Shown: positions 18,807 to 28,115 of the stretch, in pieces
Layout of the letters: the number at the start of each line of letters is the position of its first letter
Position numbering within the stretch: the first letter of the stretch is position 1
Assembly: GCA_050633645.1 (NCBI GenBank)
Contig: JBOEGX010000001.1
Coordinates: forward strand, 372,001 to 436,000
Direction of reading: 5' to 3'
Origin: UBA1672 sp050633645
GTDB taxonomy: Bacteria > Pseudomonadota > Alphaproteobacteria > Micavibrionales > Micavibrionaceae
Length of the DNA stretch: 64,000 nucleotides
Made by a program: the position numbers and the translations under genes
The notes under the pieces: generated by a model
What the model was told of the DNA's origin: nothing
What the model saw: the letters and a program-made list of their open reading frames with translations, nothing else
The model's database searches: none

Positions 18807-19340
18807 ATGGCAAAGACAAAACCAGGTAAGGACGAACCTACCGTTATTAAAAAATACGCTAACAGACGCTTATATGATACAGGGCGCAGCAGTTACGTAA
18901 CCCTTGATGACCTATGTGAAATGGTGCAAGAAGGTCATAATTTTATTGTTATTGATGCGAAGACTGGCGAAGATTTGACACGCGGGGTTTTGACGCAGAT
19001 CATTGCCGATCAGGAATCTGGTGAAGAGACATTGTTACCGACGAACTTCCTTCGAACACTTATTGGATTTTACGGCAATAACGCGCAGAGCGTTCTCCCT
19101 CCATATCTTGAGCAAACAATGAATATGTTCGCGCAAAACCAAGAAAAAATGCAAGAACAGCTGAATAAGTCTTTTGAAGGCATGCGTAAAATAGGGCAAA
19201 TAGATGGTGTGTTCCCGCAATCATCTGCTCTTGAAGATATCACACGCAAAAATATGGAAATGTTTGAGAACGCGATGAAAATGATGCCTCCATTTAATAT
19301 GGGGTATATGAATTCAGATAGCAGTGATAAGAGCGAGTAA
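18807..19340 (+). CDS. phaR: polyhydroxyalkanoate synthesis repressor PhaR
   Basis: The 177-residue protein has the PhaR N-terminal DNA-binding domain (VIKKYANRRLYDTGRSSYVTL, about residues 13-75) followed by the PHB-accumulation regulatory domain (LLPTNFLRTLIGFYG) and a Gln/Met-rich helical tail. PhaR binds both DNA and PHA granules: it represses phasin and its own gene until polymer forms. It is divergent from phaC and ends in a strong terminator. A GAAGG site precedes the ATG. Confidence 0.95.
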   Translation: MAKTKPGKDEPTVIKKYANRRLYDTGRSSYVTLDDLCEMVQEGHNFIVIDAKTGEDLTRGVLTQIIADQESGEETLLPTNFLRTLIGFYGNNAQSVLPPYLEQTMNMFAQNQEKMQEQLNKSFEGMRKIGQIDGVFPQSSALEDITRKNMEMFENAMKMMPPFNMGYMNSDSSDKSE

Positions 19341-19372
19341 ACGCGTTATCGTTCTGATTTTTAACTTTCAAG

Positions 19373-19402
19373 AGGCTGCGCAATTTTGCGTGGCCTTTTT
19401 TT
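19373..19402 (+). terminator. Rho-independent terminator of phaR
   Basis: Bases 19373-19383 (AGGCTGCGCAA) and 19386-19396 (TTGCGTGGCCT) are complementary over 11 positions including two G-T pairs, followed by a T run to 19402. It lies 33 bases after phaR. The T run overlaps the stop codon of the convergent coiled-coil gene. Confidence 0.85.
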
Positions 19403-21026
19403 AATTGTTGCCGCCCGATAATGGTTCTGGTTTTTGAGACAATAAATCCTCAGCCTTAACTTCGGTTTTCTGACTGTAATCAATATGCTCACCACCTTCA
19501 CCCAAAATAGGAAGAACATTTTCTACAGGCGGATACGGCGCATCGATATAGGTCACGCCGTCTGATTTAACTTTATCCATATTTGCAAAAATTGCAGGGT
19601 CATTCTTTTTCTTCAGAGCGGACTGTTTTGTCAAAATCTCTATCTGGGATTTTAAACCTTCATTCTCTGATCTTAGGCTCTCGATTTCATCTTCTTGCTT
19701 ACTTGCCTCTTTAGATTGCTCCCCTTTTTGCACAGATTCAATCTCATCCTGATACTCACGGATTTTAGAGCGATATGCGATTGTTGTTTCGCGTTCTTTC
19801 TCAAGGGCCTCTTCCAATGATTTATTCACATCCATAAGCTCAGTAATTTCAGGATCAGCCCCTGTATTCATGCTCTGGGAATTTGATAGGTATAGATCAT
19901 TTTGAGATCTTAGCTGTTTAACGGTTTCTTTTAGGCCATCAAGTTCTTGAATGTATTTATCACGCTCTACGACTTCAGCTTGTAACTTTTGTGTCTGGGC
20001 AAAAAGCTGCTTGGCTGTTTTTCCATTAAAATCAGATGATTGCCCTGCTTGTTCTAATTTGCGCTTTAACATTAAGTTCTCACTAATCAGCTGTTCCGCC
20101 GCGGTAGATGCATTTCCCGAAGAAATCAAAAGCTCACTTTGAGATTTAATTGTTTCTCGTAAGCTTTGGTTTTGCTGTTGTAGTAGCTCAATATCTTTTT
20201 TATTTGTCGTCACGACAGGCGTTTTATTATTTTTTTCCTGCTCAAGCTTTGCTTGAAGTTCCGCAATTTTCGCGTTTGCTGTATTGAGTTGTTGCTCGAG
20301 AGCAGAAGCTTGACGGCTATCCGCGCTATTGCTTTTACTCAGCGTTTGGACTCGCGTTTGATATTCAAGGGCTTTACCCGTCGCCTCGGCCAAGGTTTGT
20401 GCTATATTCCGGTTTTCCTGTTCGAGCTTTGATATTGATTGCCTTAGGCTTTGGATCTCTTGCGTGTCTTCATTGCGATCAAGCGTCTTCATTTGTGCCA
20501 AGGCTCGTCGAAGATTTTCATTTTCTTTTTTATATGAGCTTAGTTCACTATTATCTGGTTGATGTGTGCGCGCGGCCACAGATAGCTGACTAATGTTTCT
20601 TTGTAATTCTGCATTTTGCGTTTTCAAGCTTTGGATCTCACGGGCATAAATATCGGCATTTGCAGAGCTATTGCTTTGCGGGCGTGCCAGGAGCGCCTTA
20701 TTCAATCGCTTATTTTCTTCTATCAAAGCCCGAATTCGTGTTTCATATTCCATTTCTGGAGCATATGTTTTGGGTTTATTATTATCATGTATAGCCTGAC
20801 TGAGGCTATTTCTTAGTTGCTCGTTTTGTTTCGTCAACTCCTCTATTTGAGCGCGCATATAAACAGCACCTTCCGTCTGCGCTTCCAAATTTCGTTGATC
20901 CCACCCCGCCTTTTGTACATTTGTAGTGACAGGATTTTTTATATGCTTGTATCCAACCGCGTCAACAGAAGCAGTAGAAAGCAAAAGCAATACTGAGATG
21001 GATGACAAAATTTTAATACCACGCAT
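19401..21026 (-). CDS. secreted or periplasmic long coiled-coil protein
   Basis: Starting at 21026 (GGGAG site upstream), this 541-residue protein has a signal peptide (MRGIKILSSISVLLLLSTASVDA). A long coiled coil then runs from about residue 50 to 470, rich in Gln, Glu, Asn, Lys and Leu, with repeated LRxxNExL-type heptads. A short non-coiled C-terminal region follows, with DAPYPPVENVLPILGEGGEH. A frame 18 residues longer exists but would put charged residues before the signal. No family is recognised. It follows prfB on the same strand by about 120 bases. The architecture suggests a periplasmic spacer or scaffold, but no function is assigned. Confidence 0.75.
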   Translation of the reverse strand: MRGIKILSSISVLLLLSTASVDAVGYKHIKNPVTTNVQKAGWDQRNLEAQTEGAVYMRAQIEELTKQNEQLRNSLSQAIHDNNKPKTYAPEMEYETRIRALIEENKRLNKALLARPQSNSSANADIYAREIQSLKTQNAELQRNISQLSVAARTHQPDNSELSSYKKENENLRRALAQMKTLDRNEDTQEIQSLRQSISKLEQENRNIAQTLAEATGKALEYQTRVQTLSKSNSADSRQASALEQQLNTANAKIAELQAKLEQEKNNKTPVVTTNKKDIELLQQQNQSLRETIKSQSELLISSGNASTAAEQLISENLMLKRKLEQAGQSSDFNGKTAKQLFAQTQKLQAEVVERDKYIQELDGLKETVKQLRSQNDLYLSNSQSMNTGADPEITELMDVNKSLEEALEKERETTIAYRSKIREYQDEIESVQKGEQSKEASKQEDEIESLRSENEGLKSQIEILTKQSALKKKNDPAIFANMDKVKSDGVTYIDAPYPPVENVLPILGEGGEHIDYSQKTEVKAEDLLSQKPEPLSGGNN

Positions 21027-21147
21027 TGAAATCTCCCTAAAAGACTTATGCACACTATTATGACAAGATTGTTTTTTCAAGAAAAAAACACTAAGTATCG
21101 AGCAGGCTTCTTTTTATGAAATTGTGTTTCAAATATTGGTTCTCCCA

Positions 21148-22252
21148 TTATTTATCTCCCTTAATATGCGCCAAAGATGCCTCTAAAAACTGGTCGAGAT
21201 CACCATCAAGAACCGATGATGATTGGCTGGTTTCAACGCCTGTGCGTAAATCTTTCACCATTTGATATGGGTGCAGGACATAAGAGCGTATTTGATGCCC
21301 CCACCCGATATCCGTTTTTTCACCATGTTCCTCAGCCGCTGCGTCCTCACGCTTTTGCAGCTCTAACTCATATAAACGCCCTTTTAGCATTTCCAAAGCC
21401 TGGGCACGATTTTGATGTTGGGATCTTTGGTTTTGACATGCGGCGACTACACCGGTTGGAATATGTGTTATGCGTACGGCGCTATCTGTAGTGTTTACGT
21501 GCTGCCCTCCTGCTCCGCTTGATCGATATGTATCGATTTTCAAATCTTTTTCTTCAACCTCAATATCAATAGAGTCGTCAATAACTGGGGATATATTAAC
21601 GGATGCAAAACTGGTGTGGCGTTTGGCGTTGGAATCAAACGGTGATATACGAACCAAGCGATGCACACCTGTTTCAGTTTTGAGCCACCCATAAGCCTGA
21701 TACCCCTCTATCTGCAAAGTAGAAGATTTAATCCCTGCTCCATCGCCCTCACTACGTTCTAGCGTGGTTAGTTTATAGCCTTTTTGATCAGCCCAACGCA
21801 TATACATACGCAGGATCATTTCCGCCCAATCTTGTGCCTCTGTGCCGCCCGCACCCGCATTGACCTGAAGATATGCATTATTGGCATCAGCCTCGCCCGA
21901 GAGCATGCTTTCAAGGCGTTTTCGATCGGCCTGAACGGATAGCTTTATAATATTATCTTCGCACTCCTTGCATAATTGATCATCCCCCTCTTCCTCTGCC
22001 ATGGCAATCATTTCACAATTATCGGATAAATCGTTTGATATAACCTTTACAGCATTAATACTTTGCTCCAAATGAGTGCGCTCGCGCATGAGCTTTTGAG
22101 CCTTGGGGGCGTCATCCCATAAGGTGGGATCTTCGCACAGGGAATCAAGTTCCTCTAAACGTATGACGGCGACATCCCAGTCAAAGATGCCTCCGAAGCA
22201 GAGAGACCGCGTTTTCTATTTCTTTAACCACTGCTTCTATTTCTGCGCGCAT
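21148..22252 (-). CDS. prfB: peptide chain release factor 2, made by programmed +1 frameshift
   Basis: RF2 ends translation at UGA and UAA codons. The reading frame is split: 23 codons from the ATG at 22252 end at an in-frame TGA (22183-22181), and the rest continues in the +1 frame from GAC at 22182 to 21148, giving 367 residues. The site reads CTT TGA C, preceded by a Shine-Dalgarno-like GGAGG, as in the well-known prfB autoregulation: low RF2 lets the ribosome shift. The GGQ motif (SGAGGQHVNTT) is near residue 250. Only the downstream part appears as one open frame, so automatic calls would truncate the protein. Confidence 0.96.
22180..22194 (-). promoter_or_regulatory. prfB: prfB +1 programmed frameshift site
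   Basis: On the minus strand the order is GGAGG (22194-22190), CAT, CTT, then TGA C. The stop TGA is at 22183-22181 and the shifted GAC begins at 22182. Spacing of the Shine-Dalgarno-like element to the slippery CTT is three bases, matching the classical RF2 site. Confidence 0.95.
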
Positions 22253-22330
22253 TATATGTAATCCTTAAATTAAAAAATAGCCGTCCCGAAAACGGAATGG
22301 CTAAAATCTATACAATATCAATGACAGAAA

Positions 22331-22957
22331 TCAAGCGGCGATATGTGCGGCGCGTGGCATATTTTCACTTGATACAACTTTATCCACATATACTTCACCA
22401 TTTAATACACAGGTGGTGGCGGCGGATATTCTATCTTCTGCATCTCTGTATCGGGATAATGTTATGAGATTTTTACTCACGATAAATTCAGGTTGGGCGC
22501 AATACCCACCCCTTTCACGAATATTATCACAAAAATCATATGCGGCCGCGACAGAATACCCCTTTACCAAATCCAAATCGCTTAAAATCTCAATCGCAAA
22601 GTTATATGCTATAACAGGCTTATCCGTATGCAGGAATCCAGATATGAACGAGCGCAAGGACGGGTCAAGCTTTAGTTTTTCAATACTTCTGCGCCCTCCA
22701 GGAATAACTAAGGCGCTATAATTGCTAGGATATGCGTTGTTTAACCGTGCGTTTGCGGCATAATCAGACGCCCAATCAGAAGTATTGCCCCTTCGGTCTT
22801 CGTTCCAACTTTTAACGATATCACTCTGAGATGCGATAAAGTGACATGATAGGCCTATACCTTCCATGGCGCTGAATGCCTGTATAATTTCGCGCTCGCA
22901 ACAGCCATTTTCAATAACAATCGCCGCTTTTTGGCCTAAAAACTCTTTTGTACTCAT
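22331..22957 (-). CDS. DJ-1/PfpI-like protein lacking the nucleophile cysteine
   Basis: The 208-residue protein has the class I glutamine-amidotransferase-like fold of DJ-1/PfpI proteins. It shows an N-terminal strand with IENGCCEREI, a central YSALVIPGGRRSIEKL, and a nucleophile-elbow region. Where relatives have an AICHG-type elbow, this one reads AYNFAIE, so the active-site Cys and following His are absent. It may be non-catalytic or use the CysCys pair near residue 20. It is a single gene, divergent from the OmpA lipoprotein. The relation to the C-terminal domain of large catalases is possible. Function unknown. Confidence 0.7.
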   Translation of the reverse strand: MSTKEFLGQKAAIVIENGCCEREIIQAFSAMEGIGLSCHFIASQSDIVKSWNEDRRGNTSDWASDYAANARLNNAYPSNYSALVIPGGRRSIEKLKLDPSLRSFISGFLHTDKPVIAYNFAIEILSDLDLVKGYSVAAAYDFCDNIRERGGYCAQPEFIVSKNLITLSRYRDAEDRISAATTCVLNGEVYVDKVVSSENMPRAAHIAA

Positions 22958-23197
22958 TACTTAACTCCCACAAATTCATACGCATTATTATATCTACCTC
23001 ATTTTTTTGTGCGGTGCAATATATTTATCCTTTTACAGAAAAGTTATCAAAAACAACATTCTAAACTTTACTTTTGTTTACAGTAAGGATAGAAGTTAAT
23101 GTGTTGATTAAGAATCAAAATTCCGACTCACTGATGACGGATCGGGTGAAGGAAATAAAAATTATTATACGCGTTTAAAGTTTTAAGGAGCAAAAAT

Positions 23198-24079
23198 ATG
23201 AAATCCGTGCGTAATTTAGTACTGGCCACAGGTGTGGTTTTACTTAGTGGCTGTACAATGTTTGATACATACAGTGAAATTGATGCCTTGAATGAGGCAC
23301 AGCCTGTAGGAAGTCCTTTCACACAAGCTTTAGCGAATGAGTACAAGACATTTTCTAATAACCAGCTTGAAGAGATGATGGATTACCCTGATGCCCTTCA
23401 CTTTGCTCGCAAAGGTCTTTCTGCCGCTTCTGGCGAGGCTGTTATGCCTGAGCCAGTCAGTGATTGGAATCTTGCAGAAGCACATATCAAAGAATTGGGC
23501 GCGGCGCGCGGACGTTTGCTTGTCACATTTGATCTTGGCGCACGTGAAATTGCCCCTGCTACGGCGGCATTGACACAGGCAAAATTTGATTGCTGGATTG
23601 AACAACAAGAAGAAAACTGGAAAAGCGAAGAGATCTTGAGCTGCAAGAAAGACTATCTTGAAGCTATAGCAGAACTTGAAGGACTTGTTCAACAAGCTCC
23701 TCAACCGATTGAGCCCGTTGCAGAAGAGCCACCACCGATGGTTCCTGAAGAAGCCATGTATCTTGTGTTCTTTAATTGGGATTCATATGAGCTTAGTTCT
23801 GGTGCGTTGTCAGTTCTTGATGCTGTTGCAATGGAAATTGCAAAAAATCCGCCATCACGCGTCAATGTTCATGGACATGCGGATACATCTGGTGCTGCTG
23901 ACTACAATAAAAAGCTAGCATTTAAACGCGCAAATACTGTTAAAGATGCGCTTATAAAACGCGGTGTTCCTGCGGATATCCTATCTGTTGATAGCCGTGG
24001 TGAGGAAGAGCTTCTTGTTCAGACAAGCGACGATGTACGTGAGCCTGCGAACCGTAGAGCTAATATCTCATTTGAGTAG
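23198..24079 (+). CDS. OmpA-family outer membrane lipoprotein
   Basis: The 293-residue protein has a lipoprotein signal with lipobox LSGC (Cys19), a helical region, a Pro/Glu-rich linker near residues 165-185, and a C-terminal OmpA domain (YLVFFNWDSYELSSGALSVL, then VHGHADTSGAADYN and NRRANISFE). The OmpA domain binds peptidoglycan and ties the outer membrane to the wall. The start has an AAGGAG site. It is a single-gene unit closed by a terminator. It resembles Pal in plan but is longer and is not next to tol genes here, so it is not called Pal. Confidence 0.9.
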   Translation: MKSVRNLVLATGVVLLSGCTMFDTYSEIDALNEAQPVGSPFTQALANEYKTFSNNQLEEMMDYPDALHFARKGLSAASGEAVMPEPVSDWNLAEAHIKELGAARGRLLVTFDLGAREIAPATAALTQAKFDCWIEQQEENWKSEEILSCKKDYLEAIAELEGLVQQAPQPIEPVAEEPPPMVPEEAMYLVFFNWDSYELSSGALSVLDAVAMEIAKNPPSRVNVHGHADTSGAADYNKKLAFKRANTVKDALIKRGVPADILSVDSRGEEELLVQTSDDVREPANRRANISFE

Positions 24080-24102
24080 GCTTAGCGCTTATTAATTTAA
24101 AG

Positions 24103-24131
24103 AGCGTTCCATTTTTTGGGGCGCTTTTTTT
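24103..24131 (+). terminator. Rho-independent terminator of the OmpA lipoprotein gene
   Basis: Bases 24103-24110 (AGCGTTCC) pair with 24118-24125 (GGGGCGCT) around a T-rich loop, followed by a run of T to 24131. Confidence 0.8.
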
Positions 24132-24224
24132 ATAACTTTGTGACAGCTCAATATTCTTCTTGTTCAAGGGTGCTGAGACGCGTATAAAATTACTATTAGT
24201 CAGATAAATACAAAGGCTTACCCC

Positions 24225-25670
24225 TTGGACTTACGCCCTATTCTTTATGTTAATGGTTTGTTTTTATCCATTCTTTCTTTAGGAATGGTGTTACCGATGC
24301 TTGCCGATTTTTATTTTGGCTATGATGATTGGAAGGTTTTTTTCGTTTGCATCATTATTACAGCCTTCTTTGGTGGAACCTTAATTTTAAGCACTATGGG
24401 GCATCAATTTAATGTATCAACAAGGCAAGCATTCTTGCTGACTAATTCCGCATGGCTTGTCCTGCCGGCCTTTGGAGCGTTGCCTTTTTGGTTTTCATCA
24501 TTGGAAATGTCAGTCACAGACTCATATTTTGAGGCTATGTCAGGCATAACAACAACAGGGTCAACAGTGATTGTTGGGCTAGACTATGCGCCCGCGGGAA
24601 TATTGCTTTGGCGCGCTATCCTTCAATGGCTTGGTGGAATCGGGATTATTATTATGGCGATGTCCGTTTTACCCTTTCTGAAAGTTGGTGGTATGCAGAT
24701 TTTCAGAACAGAGCTTTCAGAAGATGAGAAAGCCTTACCGAGGACGGCTCAACTTGCGAACTCTATTTCTATCATTTATTTGGGACTCACCGTTATTTGC
24801 ACGCTTTGTTATATGGCGGTTGGTTTGGAAATGTTTGAGGCTGTTGCCCATGCCATGACAACTATTTCAACAGGTGGATTCTCAACTTTTGATACATCAT
24901 TCAGCCATTACCACCACAATATTGGCCCAGAAACAGTGGCCGTTATTTTTATGATACTCGGTGGCACACCGTTTGTTCTGTATCTTAAAGCCGTGCGCGG
25001 AAATTTAAGGCCATTATTTGTGGATTCGCAAGTTCGATGGTTTTTGTCTATTCTTTCTATTGCAACGCTGGTTACTGCATCCTATCTCTTCTTCCAACAA
25101 GATATGAGCCTTGGCGAGTCTTTTAGACGATCGTCTTTTAACGTTGTGTCGGTTATGACAGGGACAGGTTATGGGAACGGAGATTACAACGCATGGGGAG
25201 GGTTTGCCGTTAGTATGTTCTTTTTCCTTATGGTTGTTGGTGGATGCGCGGGGTCAACATCATGTGGAATTAAGATTTTCCGTTTTCAAGTTCTTCATGC
25301 TGTTACAAAAGTGCAAATCAACAAATTATTACACCCGAATGGGGTTTTCATCCCTCATTATAATGGTAAACCAATGCCTACGGATGTTCCCTCTTCCGTG
25401 ATGGGGTTTTTCTTTGTTTATGCGCTTGGCTTTTCATTTTTGGCCATTGCGCTATCTTATGTTGGGCTTGATTTCATTACGGCAATGTCGGGCGCGGCCA
25501 CGTCTATATCTAATGTTGGGCCCGGGCTTGGTGAAATTATAGGCCCAGCAGGTAACTTTAAAACACTCCCTGATAGCGCAAAATGGATTTTGTGCGTCGG
25601 CATGTTTATTGGGCGATTAGAGCTTTTTGCGGTGCTTGTTATGCTCTCTCCGTATTTTTGGAAAAATTAA
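24225..25670 (+). CDS. trkH: TrkH-type potassium uptake permease
   Basis: The 481-residue membrane protein carries the four pore-loop filter segments of the Trk/Ktr family: SGITTTGSTVI, TTISTGGFSTFD, MTGTGYGNGDYN and SISNVGPGLG, each with the key Gly. It takes up potassium across the inner membrane, normally with TrkA, which is not in this window. The start is a TTG at 24225, eight bases after an AAAGG; no ATG is available near. It ends on a TTAA shared with the stop of the convergent lipoprotein gene. Confidence 0.93.
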   Translation: MDLRPILYVNGLFLSILSLGMVLPMLADFYFGYDDWKVFFVCIIITAFFGGTLILSTMGHQFNVSTRQAFLLTNSAWLVLPAFGALPFWFSSLEMSVTDSYFEAMSGITTTGSTVIVGLDYAPAGILLWRAILQWLGGIGIIIMAMSVLPFLKVGGMQIFRTELSEDEKALPRTAQLANSISIIYLGLTVICTLCYMAVGLEMFEAVAHAMTTISTGGFSTFDTSFSHYHHNIGPETVAVIFMILGGTPFVLYLKAVRGNLRPLFVDSQVRWFLSILSIATLVTASYLFFQQDMSLGESFRRSSFNVVSVMTGTGYGNGDYNAWGGFAVSMFFFLMVVGGCAGSTSCGIKIFRFQVLHAVTKVQINKLLHPNGVFIPHYNGKPMPTDVPSSVMGFFFVYALGFSFLAIALSYVGLDFITAMSGAATSISNVGPGLGEIIGPAGNFKTLPDSAKWILCVGMFIGRLELFAVLVMLSPYFWKN

Positions 25671-26239
25671 TCCATCAAATGGAATTGTTCTTTGAGAGTC
25701 TTTTGGATTGAGATATCCAAATCATCCAGCATAGAATCAAGTGCTTCCATTTGTGCTTGCTCACGCTGAACAATAGACACATGTTCTGAAATATACACCC
25801 CGCGATTAGCAGTCAGGGCAACGCTTTTCTTGTCAAAGCCATTACCGCCAAACGCTTCAAGAGACAGGTTGAGTGTAATGTGATAATAATCGCGTTTTCC
25901 AATACCAAGGGCCGCGCCAACTTGATTTTCAGAGGGGAGAATTTCATGCGTAACCTTTACATCACGAATAACCGCACGAAGTTTTCCTGTTGTGCCTGCT
26001 GCGGAGAATCTGTTTTTCAGATAATCATATGCTATTACAGATGGGTCAGTGACAAACCCAACGGGCATAAACGGGGTTTTATTTGTTGGTAAACCAATGG
26101 CTTCGTAAGATGCCACGTAGATGGGCTCTGGCGTTATATGTGCGAATGTCATTTTAGCCAATGGTTTGCCGTCCTGAGCTGATTGCACTGCACATGCGCC
26201 AAGTGCCATACAGGATAATGCGATTAAATGAAGTTTCAT
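25667..26239 (-). CDS. putative lipoprotein of unknown function
   Basis: The 190-residue protein starts with a lipoprotein signal (lipobox LGAC, Cys16). The mature part has no motif that I recognise; it holds a conserved-looking segment around YDYLKNRFSAAGTTGKLRAVIRD and ends in a helical, acidic tail. Its start overlaps the hslO stop by four bases (26236-26239), so it is coupled to Hsp33. Its stop shares a TTAA with trkH. The link to Hsp33 is one of transcription; no functional tie is known to me. Confidence 0.8.
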   Translation of the reverse strand: MKLHLIALSCMALGACAVQSAQDGKPLAKMTFAHITPEPIYVASYEAIGLPTNKTPFMPVGFVTDPSVIAYDYLKNRFSAAGTTGKLRAVIRDVKVTHEILPSENQVGAALGIGKRDYYHITLNLSLEAFGGNGFDKKSVALTANRGVYISEHVSIVQREQAQMEALDSMLDDLDISIQKTLKEQFHLMD

Positions 26240-27174
26240 ATTTCACCCTTTTCAATTATTTTAAGCACAGCTTGCGTATCGAAGCTGTAGTTCTTGCTAC
26301 AGAATTCACATGTCATGGATACTTCGCCGTCAACATTCATATAATCTACGTCTTCTTTATCCATACCTAACAATATTGTTTTCACACGGTTCTCATCACA
26401 ACGACACCCACGTTTCATCGGTTTTCGGTCATAAACCCGTATTCCATCTTCGTGAAACAATCTGAACAGTAGCTCGTTCGGCTCTAATTCAGGAGTTAGA
26501 AGCTCATCCTCGGTGCAGCTATCCAGCAGAATCATCGTACGGCGCCAGTCATCCTCTCTTATATTTCCTACACCGGCTTCGATATTTTTTTCTTCTTCTG
26601 GCATGTGTTGAAGCATAATAGCAGATGACCGCCATTTTCCATCCCGTTTTCCAACAGCCATTTTTATGCCTGTCCCGATTTGTTCGGATTGGTTGAAATA
26701 ATGCTGTACGCAATCGACCAAAGATGCGCCTTTAAGCTCGACAATACCTTGATACCTATCCGTATGGGCGCCCTGATCCACAGTGAAGGCCATGTATCCC
26801 TTCCCCAAATATTGCGCTAAATGATTTTGAGATGTTTCTGTTGTTTTCAGGGCGGCGAGTTGCTCCCTCGATTTTTGGAAACGTTCTTTATCGAAGGTCG
26901 CGCAGCCGCGCATCCCCCCTTCGCTTGTTGCATCGGCGACCAACATGCTTAACGGTCCATCACCTTTGGCCTGTAGAGTAAAGATCCCCTCATATTTCAG
27001 CATAGAAGACAAACAAAGCGTTAGAGTTATCGTTTCCGCCACCAGATGAGCAATAGGAAGTGGATAATCATGCGCATTTAATATCTCATCCAGCTCATTG
27101 CCTAAACGGACAATACGCCCTCTTAGGTTTGAAGATTCTAGTTGAAAGGTTTGTGCAAAATTGTCATTGATCAT
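26236..27174 (-). CDS. hslO: Hsp33 redox-regulated chaperonin
   Basis: The 312-residue protein is a holdase chaperone switched on by oxidative unfolding. The C-terminal zinc-binding thiols are present: CxC in GCRCDENR near residues 255-257 and CxxC in CEFC about 30 residues later. The N-terminal domain (RGRIVRLGNELDEIL, AKGDGPLSMLVADA) matches the family. It is first of a two-gene operon with the lipoprotein. A 272-base gap separates it from the divergent recX. Confidence 0.95.
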   Translation of the reverse strand: MINDNFAQTFQLESSNLRGRIVRLGNELDEILNAHDYPLPIAHLVAETITLTLCLSSMLKYEGIFTLQAKGDGPLSMLVADATSEGGMRGCATFDKERFQKSREQLAALKTTETSQNHLAQYLGKGYMAFTVDQGAHTDRYQGIVELKGASLVDCVQHYFNQSEQIGTGIKMAVGKRDGKWRSSAIMLQHMPEEEKNIEAGVGNIREDDWRRTMILLDSCTEDELLTPELEPNELLFRLFHEDGIRVYDRKPMKRGCRCDENRVKTILLGMDKEDVDYMNVDGEVSMTCEFCSKNYSFDTQAVLKIIEKGEI

Positions 27175-27446
27175 GATTTTATTTTATATCCCGTTTTTAT
27201 CATTTTATCAGATAACAAGGTGAGCGCAATATTGCATGCCAAAAGAACAATAATTCCTGTTGTTATATTGCAATCTGATTGGCAAATGTAACCATTTTCC
27301 ACCCTATCAATCATATCAAAAACCCAAAAACTTCGCGGAGGGTGAGTATTTTTAGCCCAATCATGTTGATGCCTTTGACTTTTTTCTCTTTAAGGAATTG
27401 ATTCATCACCATCTAATCTGCATGCTGTACTTATGGAGTTTTTACT

Positions 27447-28115
27447 ATGCCTCACCATAAAACAGATCAAGTAAAGTTCAATACTCAAAACGAAGATAAG
27501 CCATATAATTCAGGCAATAGTTTTAAGAAAAAAGAGAAACGCCCGCCTAAGAAAATCACATCCACGTATCTTCATAACTCTGGGATTTATTATCTGGAGC
27601 GTTTTGTGGCAAGCAAGGCACATTTTAAGAGTGTGATGATACGCAAAGTTAAGCGATCATGCATGCATCATAAAGATCAGGATTTTGATTCTTGTGCGAA
27701 AATGGTTGATGAAACGGCGGATAAGTTGGAAGAAATGGGCTTGCTCAATGATGTGCTTTATACCAATGGGATGGTGACGTCTTTGCGGCGCAAAGGGATG
27801 TCGCGCAATGCGATCATTCAAAAGATGCGCGTAAAAGGGATAGAGCCGCCGCATACGATTGGGGCTTTAGAAAAACTTGATAGTGAGCATCATGACGATG
27901 AAAAGAATGCAGAAATCAGTGCGGCGCTTAGACTGGCAAAAAAGAAGAAAATGGGGCCATTTAATATTTCAGCACCTAAAAATAGCGATGATAAAGCGAA
28001 AGAAACAAACAAACATCTTGGGCGATTTGCCCGCGCTGGATTTTCATACCAGATAGCAAGACTCGTTATAGATATGAGCGAAGAAGATCTGAGTGAGTTT
28101 GACTTATACCATTAA
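27447..28115 (+). CDS. recX: RecX-family regulatory protein
   Basis: The 222-residue protein resembles RecX, which modulates RecA filaments. It shows the three-helix repeats of the family (YYLERFVASKAHFKSVMIRK, then YTNGMVTSLRRKGMSRNAI and FARAGFSYQIARLVIDM near the end). The N-terminal 30 residues are lysine-rich, and there is a charged insert near 150-185. No recA is near it. The start has a GGAG site. Its stop TTAA is shared with the convergent sensor kinase. Confidence 0.87.
   Translation: MPHHKTDQVKFNTQNEDKPYNSGNSFKKKEKRPPKKITSTYLHNSGIYYLERFVASKAHFKSVMIRKVKRSCMHHKDQDFDSCAKMVDETADKLEEMGLLNDVLYTNGMVTSLRRKGMSRNAIIQKMRVKGIEPPHTIGALEKLDSEHHDDEKNAEISAALRLAKKKKMGPFNISAPKNSDDKAKETNKHLGRFARAGFSYQIARLVIDMSEEDLSEFDLYH

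Noticed and set aside
27226..27235. GCAATATTGC palindrome in the hslO-recX gap
   Set aside because: A single ten-base AT-rich palindrome with no repeat nearby; may arise by chance.
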